Notes: generated by a model not told the origin, from the sequence alone. DNA of 64,000 bases from Mycolicibacterium diernhoferi (GCF_019456655.1 NZ_CP080332.1:744001-808000); one strand, 5' to 3'. Positions 1-11,397 are shown, numbered from the stretch's first letter. Numbers and translations are program-made.

Positions 1-1
1 C

Positions 2-502
2 GGCAAACGGAACGTCTACCGCAGCCTGCGCGCGTTCCATCTCCAGTGCGGCACGTCCTACATCCTGCCGTTCGCCGCCTACGGGGTGCCCGACGACGCA
101 ACGCCCGACATCGGGCAGGGGGAGGTCTTCGATATCTTCGGCGATCTGCTGGCCACGATTCTCGGGTCACACATGAGGGTCCGGCAGTGGGCGAACAAGC
201 ACGGCTATCGCCTTGCCCCGCTGCCCTTCCGCGGGGCCGTGCACCACGTGGACACCGGCGAGAATCACTCGCAAGGCACGTTTGGCGGCCTCGCGAGGTC
301 CGCCACGCAGGAGATGTGGGAGACGTACGGCATGCCGCCCCGGCCTCCCGCTACGTCCATGCGCCCACGGTGGGTGCTGGGCACCCCATCGGCGCTCGTC
401 GGGAGTGGCTACAACTATCTCCAGCGCAAGATGGACGCGCTGGTGACCGACGATTCACCCCGGTTCGATCTGGCTCCCTACCGGGCTCAACTCGGCCCCT
501 GA
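2..502 (+). CDS. C-terminal part of an unrecognised protein (5' end outside window)
   Basis: The reading frame is open from base 2 to a TGA at 500-502, so the gene enters from the left; a GTG at 86 is in frame but need not be the start. About 166 codons are visible. No signal peptide or membrane segment is seen in this part. It has a Trp/Tyr-rich C-terminal half (WETYG, SGYNYLQRKMDAL) and scattered histidines (HHVDTGENH). I do not recognise the family and assign no function. It converges on the CYTH gene with a 4-base gap between stop codons. Confidence 0.6.
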   Translation, partial: GKRNVYRSLRAFHLQCGTSYILPFAAYGVPDDATPDIGQGEVFDIFGDLLATILGSHMRVRQWANKHGYRLAPLPFRGAVHHVDTGENHSQGTFGGLARSATQEMWETYGMPPRPPATSMRPRWVLGTPSALVGSGYNYLQRKMDALVTDDSPRFDLAPYRAQLGP

Positions 503-506
503 GAAA

Positions 507-1148
507 TCAGCCGTGACGTGGGGGTGTGCTGCCCTCGAAATCGTTGTGCCCCAGGGTATTCACGAAGTTCGCTCCGAGTAGGTCGAGCTCACGGCCGTAC
601 GCCGCGGCCCAGTCGCCGAACGGGTTGTGCGCCAGGTACTCGTTGCGGAACCGATCGTCCTCGGACACCTCGGTGAGGCAGAACCCGGGAATGGTCAGAT
701 CGACCACCGGGCTGCCGCGCTCGACCTCGGCGAGCACCAGGGGGGCGTTGCCACCCAGGAACCGGTCGAGGACCCAGCCGTCCTCGCCCAGCCACGCGGA
801 GTACCGCACCTTGGCGACGACGTGCTCGGCCCGGCTGACGATCTGGCCGGCGACCATCGGATCGAGATTGCGCTCGGCCTCGTACCGGGTGCCACCGGCC
901 GCCGGACCCTTGGCGGTCATGGTGCCGATCGCGTCCTCGCCGAGGCGCTGCACGAGGGCGGCGGGAGTCCCGTCCAGGGTGTCGGGCGCGGGACCCTGCA
1001 GGCGGATGCGGACGGCATAACCGTCGGCCGCGAACAGATACGCCTGCACGATCAGCGCGGGGCTGGGATCGGATGTTGCGACGGCGGGCAGTTCACGGAC
1101 GAAGAATTTTCGTTCGAACTCGAAGTCGCCGAAGCCGGAGTCGGACAT
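507..1148 (-). CDS. CYTH domain protein (triphosphate tunnel metalloenzyme family)
   Basis: The 213-residue protein begins with the diagnostic ExExK signature (FEFERKFFV, about residues 9-17). It then shows the alternating charged beta-strands of a CYTH tunnel: AVRIRLQG, TMTAKGP, RYEAERNL, VAKVRYSAW, WVLDRFLG and LVLAEVE. This family binds inorganic triphosphate or nucleotide triphosphates with divalent metal; members include adenylate cyclase 2, thiamine triphosphatase and tripolyphosphatase. The substrate here cannot be read from sequence. No signal peptide is seen, so it is cytosolic. The gene is divergent from clpB across a 172-base intergenic region. Confidence 0.88.
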   Translation of the reverse strand: MSDSGFGDFEFERKFFVRELPAVATSDPSPALIVQAYLFAADGYAVRIRLQGPAPDTLDGTPAALVQRLGEDAIGTMTAKGPAAGGTRYEAERNLDPMVAGQIVSRAEHVVAKVRYSAWLGEDGWVLDRFLGGNAPLVLAEVERGSPVVDLTIPGFCLTEVSEDDRFRNEYLAHNPFGDWAAAYGRELDLLGANFVNTLGHNDFEGSTPPRHG

Positions 1149-1232
1149 GTTCAGACGTTAACCCCGACCGGCCGAAGGTGCGCTGACCTCGGCGGGTGCG
1201 GCGGGTCGAGAAATTGGTCGAAGATTTCTAGA

Positions 1233-1253
1233 GTTGAGCGGAACAGACTCAAC
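1233..1253 (+). promoter_or_regulatory. HAIR-type HspR operator in front of clpB
   Basis: A perfect 6-bp inverted repeat, GTTGAG (1233-1238) and CTCAAC (1248-1253), is separated by 9 bases. This matches the spacing and core of the HspR-associated inverted repeat (CTTGAGT-N7-ACTCAAG), which is TTGAG-N9-CTCAA when trimmed. HspR is known to repress clpB and dnaK in mycobacteria and streptomycetes. The site lies 68 bases upstream of the clpB start. Confidence 0.82.
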
Positions 1254-1265
1254 CTTGACTGCGTT
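1240..1265 (+). promoter_or_regulatory. SigH-type promoter of clpB
   Basis: GGAACA at 1240-1245 and GTT at 1263-1265 are 17 bases apart. This fits the mycobacterial SigH consensus GGAAYA-N16/18-GTT, including the C before GTT. It is embedded in and extends past the HAIR palindrome, so a bound HspR dimer would cover its -35 element. The start codon of clpB is about 55 bases downstream. Confidence 0.7.
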
Positions 1266-1320
1266 GGACAACACGAGAAGCATTTTCCCCAGCTGCAACA
1301 GCCCTAGAAAGGTAGGTGTC

Positions 1321-3867
<2,547 letters not shown>

Positions 3868-3876
3868 GTGTGTGAC

Positions 3877-3919
3877 TTCGGCGCGCTCACGTACGTTCTG
3901 CGCACGTGAGCGCGCCGAA
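3877..3919 (+). terminator. 43-bp perfect hairpin after clpB
   Basis: The arms 3877-3892 and 3904-3919 are perfectly complementary over 16 bp (TTCGGCGCGCTCACGT) with an 11-base loop, starting 10 bases after the clpB stop. There is no T-tract, which is common for mycobacterial intrinsic terminators. It resembles the hairpin after fba in length and sequence, so it may belong to a repeated palindrome family. Confidence 0.7.
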
Positions 3920-3978
3920 ATCGCGGTGCGGCGAGGATTGTGACCTTCTCGAGTTCGGGCGAAACCGCACCGAGCAAG

Positions 3979-3984
3979 TACGCT
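3979..3984 (+). promoter_or_regulatory. candidate -10 box of ttfA (leaderless)
   Basis: TACGCT lies 7 bases before the ttfA ATG, which would put the transcription start at or next to the start codon. There is no convincing ribosome binding site. With the hairpin upstream, this suggests ttfA has its own leaderless transcript besides any read-through from clpB. Confidence 0.4.
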
Positions 3985-3991
3985 GAAGTCA

Positions 3992-4810
3992 ATGGTTCCT
4001 CTCTGGTTCACGCTGTCCGCCCTCTGCTTCGTGGGGGCGGCCGTCTTGTTGTACGTGGATAACGACCGTCGGCGCGGTTTGGGCCGACGGCGTAAGTCGT
4101 GGGCGAAGTCGCACGGTTTCGACTATGAACACGAATCTGCCGACATCCTCAGCCGCTGGAAACGCGGCGTGATGTCGACCGTCGGTGAGACCGTCTCTGC
4201 GCGCAACGTGGTGCTCGGACAGATTCGCGGCGAGGCCGTCTTCATCTTCGACATCGACGAAGTGGCCACCGTGATCGCCCTGCACCGCAAGGTCGGCACC
4301 AACGTGGTGGTGGATCTGCGCCTGAAGGACATCAAGGAGCCCCGCGAGAGCGACATCTGGCTGCTCGGCGCGATCGGCCCCCGGATGGTCTACTCCACCA
4401 ACCTGGATGCGGCCCGACGAGCCTGCGACCGCCGGATGGTGACGTTCGCCCACACCGCGCCGGACTGCGCCGAGATCATGTGGAACGAGCAGAACTGGAC
4501 GCTGGTGGCCATGCCGATCACCAGCACCCGCGCCCAGTGGGACGAGGGTCTGCGCACCGTCCGCCAGTTCAACGACCTGCTCCGGGTGCTGCCCCCGGTT
4601 CCGCAGCCGGGGCAGAGCGGTGCCCGCGGCGGGCAACCCGCGCTGGCCCGCCGCAGCGGATCACCGAGCCGGCCGCTGTTGCCGCGCCCCGCAGAACTTC
4701 CCGCCGGACGCGGCGACCTGCCGCCCGGGCGTGCCGATGTGGGCCGCTACATGCAGCAGCGCCCGCCGGTGCACAACAGCACCCGGCAGGCGCCGCACTA
4801 CCAGCGGTGA
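3992..4810 (+). CDS. ttfA: TtfA, trehalose monomycolate transport factor
   Basis: The 272-residue protein has one N-terminal membrane segment (about 4-22, [18 protein letters not shown]) followed by a basic [10 protein letters not shown] stretch. A folded domain follows to about residue 200, then a Pro/Arg/Gln-rich disordered tail. Position directly after clpB and the overall architecture match M. tuberculosis Rv0383c and its M. smegmatis orthologue. These were described as TtfA, an essential partner of MmpL3 in moving trehalose monomycolate across the inner membrane. The following SDR gene overlaps its stop by 4 bases. The assignment rests on position and recognisable sequence rather than a catalytic motif. 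Confidence 0.8.
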   Translation: MVPLWFTLSALCFVGAAVLLYVDNDRRRGLGRRRKSWAKSHGFDYEHESADILSRWKRGVMSTVGETVSARNVVLGQIRGEAVFIFDIDEVATVIALHRKVGTNVVVDLRLKDIKEPRESDIWLLGAIGPRMVYSTNLDAARRACDRRMVTFAHTAPDCAEIMWNEQNWTLVAMPITSTRAQWDEGLRTVRQFNDLLRVLPPVPQPGQSGARGGQPALARRSGSPSRPLLPRPAELPAGRGDLPPGRADVGRYMQQRPPVHNSTRQAPHYQR

Positions 4811-5592
4811 CAACCCCGGAAGCACGCTCGGCGCTGATCACCGGGCCCACCGCCGGTCTGGGCGAGGGATTCGCCCGGCGGTTCGCCGCCGACGGATACG
4901 ACCTGGTCCTGGTGGCCCGCGACGAGGCGCGCCTGAATCGACTCGCCGCCGAACTGCGTGACGAGGCCGGTGCGAACGTCGAGGTGCTACCGGCCGACCT
5001 GGCCCTGGCCACCGACCGTGAGAAGGTCGCCGAGCGGCTGCGGGCCGGAGTGCACACCCTGGTGAACAACGCCGGTTTCGGCACGTCGGGGGAGTTCTGG
5101 ACCGCCGACTACGCGCTGTTGCAATCCCAGTTGGACGTCAACGTCACCGCCGTCATGGCGCTCACCCACGCCGCGCTGCCCCCGATGCTCGCCGCCGGGT
5201 CGGGCACCGTGATCAACGTCGCCAGCGTCGCCGGTCTGATGCCCGGGCGCGGCTCCACCTACTCGGCGTCGAAGGCCTGGGTGATCGCCTTCTCCGAGGG
5301 CCTGGCCAATGGCCTGACCGGCACCGGCGTCGGGGTGCACGCGCTGTGCCCGGGGTTCGTGCGCACCGAGTTCCATCAGCGTGCCGGCATCGACATGACG
5401 GGCACGCCGTCCTGGTTCTGGCTGCAGGTCGACGATGTGGTGCGTGACTGCCTGCACGATGTCGCCAAGGGTGAGGTCGTCATCGTGCCCGGGCTGCAGT
5501 ACAAGGCGCTCACGGCCGGCAGTCGTCTGGTGCCCCGGAAACTCTTGCGCGGCTTGACCAAGCGAGTGGGCCGCGGCAGAGGACGAACCTGA
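4807..5592 (+). CDS. Short-chain dehydrogenase/reductase
   Basis: This 261-residue classical SDR uses NAD(P)H to interconvert a carbonyl and an alcohol; the substrate is unknown. It has the nucleotide motif TGPTAGLG near the N-terminus, NNAG near residue 96, the catalytic Ser in INVASVAGL and the YSASK pair. A basic C-terminal tail ([17 protein letters not shown]) could sit near the membrane. The GTG start overlaps the ttfA stop (GTGA), indicating translational coupling. In M. tuberculosis, as I recall, pyrE occupies this position instead. Confidence 0.9.
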   Translation: MTTPEARSALITGPTAGLGEGFARRFAADGYDLVLVARDEARLNRLAAELRDEAGANVEVLPADLALATDREKVAERLRAGVHTLVNNAGFGTSGEFWTADYALLQSQLDVNVTAVMALTHAALPPMLAAGSGTVINVASVAGLMPGRGSTYSASKAWVIAFSEGLANGLTGTGVGVHALCPGFVRTEFHQRAGIDMTGTPSWFWLQVDDVVRDCLHDVAKGEVVIVPGLQYKALTAGSRLVPRKLLRGLTKRVGRGRGRT

Positions 5593-6495
5593 ATGCAGTT
5601 GGCACGCAAGGTGGCGTCCGTGCTTGCGGTCGCGGCGCTGCTGGCCGGCTGTGCCGGCAGTGATGACCAGCGCGGCCCGTGGGGCGCCCAGCAGGCGACG
5701 ATCGGTGAATCCCTGTCGATCCTGGGCTGGAACGTCTCGGTGTCGAATCTGCGGTTCGAAGGCGATCGGGTGCTCATCGACGTGGACGCCGCAGTGGCCG
5801 ACGAGGGCGCCGAGCACGCCGCCCCGGAGAGTCTGCGCTTCGGCCTCTACGGCGCGCTGGCACATCCCATCGAGGCCGACGCCGTCGGCGGCTGCGCCTC
5901 GGCCACCGACCTGAGTCTTCGGCCGGTCACCGCCGCCGATCCTCAACGCCTCAGTGGGACAGCATGTCTGGGGCCGCTGCGGGATCAGAGTCAGGTGCGC
6001 GGGGTGTACCTGTATTCGCCGCAGGACCGGATTCCGCAGACGACGGTCGCCTACGCGGCGGCCTTCCCGGTGGGCCTGGCGCCCACCAACCCCGCCGACA
6101 CCGGCCTGACGCTGCGCTCGACGAGTGTCGACGCCTTCCGGGCCGACGGTTCGCAACTCGCGCCGACCGCACTCGGGGACCCGCAGGCATTCACCGGCAA
6201 CGGGTACATGCTGCTCGGGCTGTCGATCGACGGGTTGGCGCAACGGTACGAGGACGACGCGGTGGCCCGGGGCGGTCCGCTCATGGTGCTGACCGCGCCC
6301 ACCCTGCCCGGCGCCGGCCTCTCGCACGCCTGCTCGGTGTACGGGTCCTCGCTGCTGGTGCTGCCGGACGCGGCCCGGGACGCGGTGTCCATCCGGGCAT
6401 CGATGTGCACCCAGGGCGAGATCAACGCCGCCCTGCTCTACCCGTCGGTGTCGGTGGTCGGCACCCGTGCGGCGCTGTGGACCACCGGTGACTGA
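5593..6495 (+). CDS. Putative lipoprotein of unknown function
   Basis: The 300-residue protein starts with a lipoprotein signal peptide ending in the lipobox LLAGC (Cys about residue 20), so it should be anchored on the outer face of the cytoplasmic membrane. The mature part has several separated cysteines (GGCASA, TACLGP, SHACSV, SMCTQ) that could form disulfides. No catalytic motif is seen. Its place before the SPOUT methyltransferase matches the Rv0381c position. The start codon follows the SDR stop directly and the genes are probably co-transcribed. Confidence 0.75.
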   Translation: MQLARKVASVLAVAALLAGCAGSDDQRGPWGAQQATIGESLSILGWNVSVSNLRFEGDRVLIDVDAAVADEGAEHAAPESLRFGLYGALAHPIEADAVGGCASATDLSLRPVTAADPQRLSGTACLGPLRDQSQVRGVYLYSPQDRIPQTTVAYAAAFPVGLAPTNPADTGLTLRSTSVDAFRADGSQLAPTALGDPQAFTGNGYMLLGLSIDGLAQRYEDDAVARGGPLMVLTAPTLPGAGLSHACSVYGSSLLVLPDAARDAVSIRASMCTQGEINAALLYPSVSVVGTRAALWTTGD

Positions 6496-7147
6496 CGACG
6501 ACAAACCCGGCCCCACCGAGTGGGGCGAGACGCCCGGCGTCGGTCCCTGGCCGGGCCCGTGGCCCACCGGTGACGAGGCCGCGCGGTACGACCCGGACTT
6601 GCTGCGCGACGGGGACACCCGCAATGTCGTTGACGCCTACCGCTATTGGACGCGCGAGGCGATCATCGCCGACATCGACAAGCGGCGCCACCCGCTGCAC
6701 ATCGCCATCGAGAACTTCGGCAGCGACGCCAACATCGGCACCGTGGTGCGCACCGCGAACGCCTTCGCGGTGCACACCGTGCACATCGTCGGCCGGCGCC
6801 GGTGGAATCGCCGCGGCGCCATGGTGACCGACCGTTACCAGCGGCTGCGCCACCACGACAGCACCGCCGACCTGCTGGAGTTCGCCGCCGACGAAGGCCT
6901 GACCGTCGTCGCCGTCGACAACGTGCCCGGCTCCCTGCCGCTGGAAACCGCGGAGCTCCCGCGGCGTTGTCTGTTCATCTTCGGGCAGGAGGGTCCCGGC
7001 ATCACCCCGGACGCGTCCGCGGGTGCGCAGCTGACGGTGTCCATCGCCCAGTTCGGATCGACCCGCAGCATCAACGCAGGTGTCGCCGCCGGGATCGCGA
7101 TGCACGCCTGGATCCGCGCTCACGCGGACATATCCCAGGCGTGGTAG
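6488..7147 (+). CDS. SPOUT-class (TrmH/SpoU) RNA 2'-O-methyltransferase
   Basis: It transfers a methyl group from S-adenosylmethionine to a ribose 2'-OH of tRNA or rRNA. All three SpoU motifs are present in the 219-residue protein: NFGSDANIGTVVRTA (motif 1), FGQEGPGI (motif 2) and the knot motif STRSINAGVAAGIAM (motif 3). An acidic, Pro/Trp-rich N-terminal stretch of about 45 residues precedes the fold. The GTG at 6488 was chosen because it overlaps the lipoprotein stop by 8 bases like other coupled genes here. It corresponds to Rv0380c by position. The RNA target cannot be told from sequence. Confidence 0.93.
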   Translation: MTDDDKPGPTEWGETPGVGPWPGPWPTGDEAARYDPDLLRDGDTRNVVDAYRYWTREAIIADIDKRRHPLHIAIENFGSDANIGTVVRTANAFAVHTVHIVGRRRWNRRGAMVTDRYQRLRHHDSTADLLEFAADEGLTVVAVDNVPGSLPLETAELPRRCLFIFGQEGPGITPDASAGAQLTVSIAQFGSTRSINAGVAAGIAMHAWIRAHADISQAW

Positions 7148-7173
7148 GGCCCGTCTAGGGCAGTATCTAGGCC

Positions 7174-8295
7174 ATGGTGCAGGTGTGGGCAAATCGTGCG
7201 GCCAGTTCCGAGGCGGCCATCGTCAAGCGCCACCTCAGGCGACTGTGGGGGCTGCCCGGCACCCAGCTCGGTGTGGTGGCCTGGCCGGCGGCCCGCAAGC
7301 AGACCCTGTTCGGCACCTGGCATTACTGGTGGCAGGCCCACCTGCTGGACTGTCTGGTCGATGCGCAGCTGCGTGACCCGCAGCCGGCGCGGCTGACCCG
7401 CATCAACCGTCAGATCCGTGGGCACCGCATCCGCAACAACGGCCGCTGGACCAACGACTACTACGACGACATGGCCTGGCTGGCGCTGGCCCTGGAGCGG
7501 TCCGGCCGGCTCTGTGGGGTGGGCCGGCCCAGGGCGCTGGACACGCTGGCCGACCAGTTTCTCAACTCCTGGGTGCCCGAGGACGGCGGCGGAATTCCCT
7601 GGCGCAAGCAGGATCAGTTCTTCAACGCCCCGGCCAACGGGCCGGCCGGCATCTTCCTGGCCCGCCATGATCGGGTGCGCCGCGCCCAGCAGATGGCCGA
7701 CTGGATCGACGAGACACTGATCGACCCCGAGACCCAGCTGGTGTTCGACGGCATCAAGGGCGGCTCGTTGGTACGCGCCCAGTACACCTACTGCCAGGGC
7801 GTGGTGCTCGGGCTGGAGGTCGAACTCGCCCGCCGGACCCAGGACCCCGACCATGCCGAACGGGTGCATCGGCTGGTCGCCGCGGTGCGCGAGCAGATGA
7901 CCACCTCTGGCGTGATCCGCGGCGCCGGCGGCGGTGACGGCGGCCTGTTCAACGCGATCCTGGCCCGCTATCTGGCCTTCGTCGCCACTGACCTGCCGGG
8001 CACCTCCGCCGAGGACGACCAGGCCCGCGCCGCCGCGCGTGAGATGGTGCTCACCTCGGCGCAGTCGGCCTGGGACTACCGCCAGACCGTCGACGGGCTG
8101 CCGTTGTTCGGTGCGTTCTGGGACCGCAATGCCGAAGTGCCGCAATCGGTCACCGGTGACGCGCAGTTCGTGGAGGGTGCGGTCAACGCGTCCGCGGTGG
8201 CCGAACGCGATCTGTCGGTGCAGCTCTCGGGCTGGATGCTGATGGAGGCCGCGCACACCCTGGACGCCGACACCGCCGAGCCCGCGGCCGAGTGA
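7174..8295 (+). CDS. Glycoside hydrolase family 76 (alpha-1,6-mannanase-like)
   Basis: The 373-residue protein has the GH76 hallmark of adjacent catalytic aspartates in NDYYDDMAW (Asp98-Asp99) and the aromatic, Gly-rich (alpha/alpha)6 repeats of the family (GGGIPWRKQDQFFNAPANGP, AQYTYCQGVVLG, DGGLFNAILARYLAF). Such enzymes cut alpha-1,6-mannan, the backbone of mycobacterial lipomannan and lipoarabinomannan. No signal peptide is evident, which leaves its site of action open. It corresponds to Rv0365c by position. The nhaA-type gene starts within its stop codon. Confidence 0.85.
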   Translation: MVQVWANRAASSEAAIVKRHLRRLWGLPGTQLGVVAWPAARKQTLFGTWHYWWQAHLLDCLVDAQLRDPQPARLTRINRQIRGHRIRNNGRWTNDYYDDMAWLALALERSGRLCGVGRPRALDTLADQFLNSWVPEDGGGIPWRKQDQFFNAPANGPAGIFLARHDRVRRAQQMADWIDETLIDPETQLVFDGIKGGSLVRAQYTYCQGVVLGLEVELARRTQDPDHAERVHRLVAAVREQMTTSGVIRGAGGGDGGLFNAILARYLAFVATDLPGTSAEDDQARAAAREMVLTSAQSAWDYRQTVDGLPLFGAFWDRNAEVPQSVTGDAQFVEGAVNASAVAERDLSVQLSGWMLMEAAHTLDADTAEPAAE

Positions 8296-10079
8296 TCCGC
8301 CGCATCCCGACCGCCGCGCGCAGCGGCGAGAACATCGCCGCCGCGCTGCTGCTCGGCTTCACCGTGCTGGCCATCCTGTGGTCCAATTCGCCCTGGGCGC
8401 AGAGCTATACGGACTTCTGGAACACCGAGATCGGGATCCTCTTCGGCAACGTCCACGTCGAGATGACCGTCAAACATCTGGTCAACGACGCGCTGATGAC
8501 GTTCTTCTTCTTCGTCGTCGGGCTGGAGGTCAAGAGCCAGTTCGCCATCGGCGAGCTCACCGACCGCTCCCGCGCCGCGGTGCCGGTGCTCGCCGCGCTG
8601 GCCGGGCTGATCGTGCCCGCGCTGATCTTCCTGCTGCTCAATCCGAGCGGCGACGACGCCCGGGCCTGGGGTGTGGTGATCTCCACCGACACCGCCTTCC
8701 TGGTCGGCGCACTTGCCATCATCGGGCCCAAATACCCGGCGCGGCTTCGCACCTTCCTGCTGACGCTGGCCGTCGTCGACGATGTCGGCGCGCTGCTGGC
8801 CATCGCGCTGTTCTACTCCGAACAGGTCCGGATCTGGCCGCTGGTGATCTCGGCGGGCCTGATCGCGGCGATCGCCGCCGTGCGGCGGCTGCCCGCCGGC
8901 CGGGGACCCGCCTACTTCGTCCTCGGCTTCGGCCTGTGGCTGGCGTTGTTCACCGGCGGCGTGCATCCCACCCTCGCCGGAGTCGCGGTGGCCCTGCTGA
9001 TCCCGGTGTTCACGCCGGAGCGGGAGCGGGTGGAGGAGGCCGCGGAGGTGGTCAGCGCGTTCCGGCAGTCACCGAACTCCGAATACGCCCGCGCGGCCGC
9101 GCGCAGCCTGCGCGACTCGATCTCGATCAACGAACGCCTGCAGACCGGGTTCGGGCCCTACGTCTCGTTCCTGGTGCTGCCGCTGTTCGCGCTCGCCAAC
9201 GCCGGTGTGCGGTTCGATCTGGAGACCATCGAGATGGCGGCGACATCCCCGCTGACCTGGGGTGTGATCGCCGGTCTGGTGGTGGGCAAGTTCGTCGGCA
9301 TCACCGCCGCCACCGCGATCGTGCGGGGGACCGGCCTGGGCCGGCTGGCGCCGGGGCTGACCCTGCGCCGCGTCGCGGGCGGGGCCGCGCTCTCCGGCAT
9401 CGGGTTCACCATTTCGCTGTTCATCGTCGACATCGCCATCACCGACCCGGTCAAGCAGGAGCTGGCCCGGGTGGGCGTGCTGGTGGCCTCGGTGGTGGCC
9501 TTCGCGCTGGGCTGGCTGCTGTTCACCGTGATCGATCGGATCAGCCCGCCGGTTGCCGTGGGGGCCAAACTGATCCGTGACGTCGACCCCCAGCGCGACC
9601 ACATCGTCGGTCACCCGGACGCCCCGCTCACGCTGGTCGAATACGCCGACTTCGAGTGCCCGTTCTGCAGCCGGGCCACCGGCTCGATCGACGAGGTGCG
9701 GGCCCACTTCGGGGACCGGCTGCGTTACGTGTGGCGCCACCTGCCGCTGGAACGGATGCATCCGCATTCGGCGGACGCCGCCCGGGCCAGCGAGGCGGCC
9801 GCCCTGCAGGGCCGGTTCTTCGAGATGGGCTCCCGGATGTTCGAGATGCAGGACCACCTGGAGTGGGAGCACATCTACCGGTACGCCGACGGAGTCGGTT
9901 GCGATATCCGCAAGTTCGACGAGGACCTGGAGTCGGCGAAGGTGCTGCACCGGGTGCGCGACGATGTCGACGACGCCGAGTTGATGGATCTGAACTCCAC
10001 GCCGACCTTCTTCGTCAACGGCAAACGGCACACCGGGCCGTACGACTCGGCCAGCCTGATCCGCGCGCTGGAGAGTTAG
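8292..10079 (+). CDS. nhaA: NhaA-type Na+/H+ antiporter fused to a DsbA-like thioredoxin domain
   Basis: Residues 1 to about 420 form an NhaA antiporter with about 11-12 membrane segments, including FFFVVGLEVK, STDTAFLVGALA and the discontinuous-helix region LAVVDDVGALLAIA, whose paired aspartates bind Na+ and protons. Residues about 425-595 are a soluble DsbA/thioredoxin-4 domain with the CPFC redox pair at Cys456 and Cys459 and a cis-Pro region (LNSTPTFFVNG). Such fusions occur in other actinobacteria. How a thiol-redox domain serves the antiporter is unknown. The GTG start overlaps the GH76 stop; the stop overlaps that of the convergent dedA gene. Confidence 0.92.
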   Translation: MIRRIPTAARSGENIAAALLLGFTVLAILWSNSPWAQSYTDFWNTEIGILFGNVHVEMTVKHLVNDALMTFFFFVVGLEVKSQFAIGELTDRSRAAVPVLAALAGLIVPALIFLLLNPSGDDARAWGVVISTDTAFLVGALAIIGPKYPARLRTFLLTLAVVDDVGALLAIALFYSEQVRIWPLVISAGLIAAIAAVRRLPAGRGPAYFVLGFGLWLALFTGGVHPTLAGVAVALLIPVFTPERERVEEAAEVVSAFRQSPNSEYARAAARSLRDSISINERLQTGFGPYVSFLVLPLFALANAGVRFDLETIEMAATSPLTWGVIAGLVVGKFVGITAATAIVRGTGLGRLAPGLTLRRVAGGAALSGIGFTISLFIVDIAITDPVKQELARVGVLVASVVAFALGWLLFTVIDRISPPVAVGAKLIRDVDPQRDHIVGHPDAPLTLVEYADFECPFCSRATGSIDEVRAHFGDRLRYVWRHLPLERMHPHSADAARASEAAALQGRFFEMGSRMFEMQDHLEWEHIYRYADGVGCDIRKFDEDLESAKVLHRVRDDVDDAELMDLNSTPTFFVNGKRHTGPYDSASLIRALES

Positions 10080-10771
10080 GACTGCTCGGCGAGCGGGCCT
10101 TCGCCGGCCTTCTTGGCTTCCTTGCGCCGCTTGTACCACTCGATGGCGATCGGCAGCACCGAGACGATCACGATGCCGATCACGATCGGCTCCAGCAGCT
10201 TCTGGATGATCTCGAACCGGCCCAGCCAGAAGCCCAGCAACGTCAGGCCACAACCCCACACGATGGCGCCCACGGCGTTGTACAGGGTGAACACCGCGTA
10301 GTTCATCTTGGCCGCACCCGCGGTGATCGGCGCCAGGGTGCGCACGATCGGCACGAACCGGGCGATCACGATCGCGAACGGGCCGCGCTGCTCGAAGAAC
10401 AGATGGGCCTCATCGAGATACTTCTGCTTGAGGAACCGGGCGTTCGGTTTGAACATCGCGGTGCCCACGTTGCGGCCGATCCAATAGCCGACCTGCGCGC
10501 CCAGGATGGCGGCGATCGGGATGAACAGCAGCAGCTGCCAGAGCTGGAAGTTCACGTTGGCGACATTGCCCTCCGCGGAGGCGGTCGAGATACCGGCGGC
10601 CAGCATGCCCGCCACGAACAACAGCGAATCGCCGGGCAGGATCGGGAACAGCACGCCCGATTCGACGAACACCACCACCAGCAGTCCGACCAGCGCCCAG
10701 GTGCCGAAGTAGCTCAGCAGGTTGATCGGATCCATGAAATCCGGCATCAGTGCCAGATGGGTGGTTGTCAT
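10076..10771 (-). CDS. DedA family integral membrane protein
   Basis: This 231-residue protein of the DedA/VTT superfamily is implicated in recycling lipid carriers such as undecaprenyl phosphate. Signatures are FVESGVLFPILPGDSLLFVAG near the N-terminus (with the conserved Glu and Gly-Asp) and IARFVPIVRTLAPITAGAAKM (the FxRxxPxxR helix). Four to five hydrophobic segments are seen. The ATG at 10771 (MTTTHLALMPDF) was chosen; extending further gives a low-complexity non-homologous N-terminus. By position it matches Rv0364. Confidence 0.92.
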   Translation of the reverse strand: MTTTHLALMPDFMDPINLLSYFGTWALVGLLVVVFVESGVLFPILPGDSLLFVAGMLAAGISTASAEGNVANVNFQLWQLLLFIPIAAILGAQVGYWIGRNVGTAMFKPNARFLKQKYLDEAHLFFEQRGPFAIVIARFVPIVRTLAPITAGAAKMNYAVFTLYNAVGAIVWGCGLTLLGFWLGRFEIIQKLLEPIVIGIVIVSVLPIAIEWYKRRKEAKKAGEGPLAEQS

Positions 10772-10796
10772 GAGGCCCCAAGATACCGGCTTCGGC

Positions 10797-11297
10797 TTAC
10801 GGGCAGGCCACGGCGATCTGATAGCTGGAATCGACGATCCGTGCGGGGTTCGCCGAATCGGTGCCGGCGCCCGACCCGGAGATGACGACGGTGTCGCCGT
10901 TGCGGCGGGCGGTGGGCGGCAGGCTGCCGGTACCCACTGCGAAGCCCAGAGCGACGCCGCCGACGTCACCGATGCTGACCGAGCGGACGGCCGGCTCGTC
11001 GTCGTCGGTCACCACCACGCTGACACCCAGGGAACTCTCCCCGACGCTGATCGTGGTCAACCCGCCGTCGGTGGAACAGTCGACCGGACCGGTGGGCCCG
11101 GTGTCGCCGTTGACGATGATCTGGGCCCGGCCGGGCGGAACTGTGCTGGCAGGCACCGGTGCCGGCGGTATGACAGGCGCCACGACCGGGGTGGGGGCCG
11201 GGCCGGGGGCGGGGGTCGGGGCGCAGCCCACGGTGGTCACCGCCAGGGCCGCCGAAGCCGCGGCCGCGAGCACTTTCAGGACCGACATGGCGCGCAT
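10797..11297 (-). CDS. LpqH (19 kDa antigen)-like lipoprotein
   Basis: The 166-residue protein (start MRAMSVLKV; an ATG at 11288 is also possible) has a signal peptide ending at TTVGC, a near-standard lipobox. A Pro/Ala-rich linker follows, then a domain aligning with LpqH: IIVNGDTGPTGPVDC, LGVSVVVTDDDEPAVRSV, GVALGFAVGTG and a final Cys in YQIAVAC that probably pairs with the first. LpqH proteins are surface lipoproteins and TLR2 agonists. It is divergent from fba. Confidence 0.82.
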   Translation of the reverse strand: MRAMSVLKVLAAAASAALAVTTVGCAPTPAPGPAPTPVVAPVIPPAPVPASTVPPGRAQIIVNGDTGPTGPVDCSTDGGLTTISVGESSLGVSVVVTDDDEPAVRSVSIGDVGGVALGFAVGTGSLPPTARRNGDTVVISGSGAGTDSANPARIVDSSYQIAVACP

Positions 11298-11397
11298 TTC
11301 TGTGAGGCTAAACGGTCCACCCGACAGCCGCCCTGCCGCGGCCGTTCCTTTATTGAGATACTTCCGGGGAAAGCGCACGCGAACCAGGAGGAATTCC

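Noticed and set aside
4987..6624. A 545-codon minus-strand frame opposite the SDR and lipoprotein genes
   Set aside because: No motif, no plausible start signal, and it lies across three real plus-strand genes with overlapping starts and stops.
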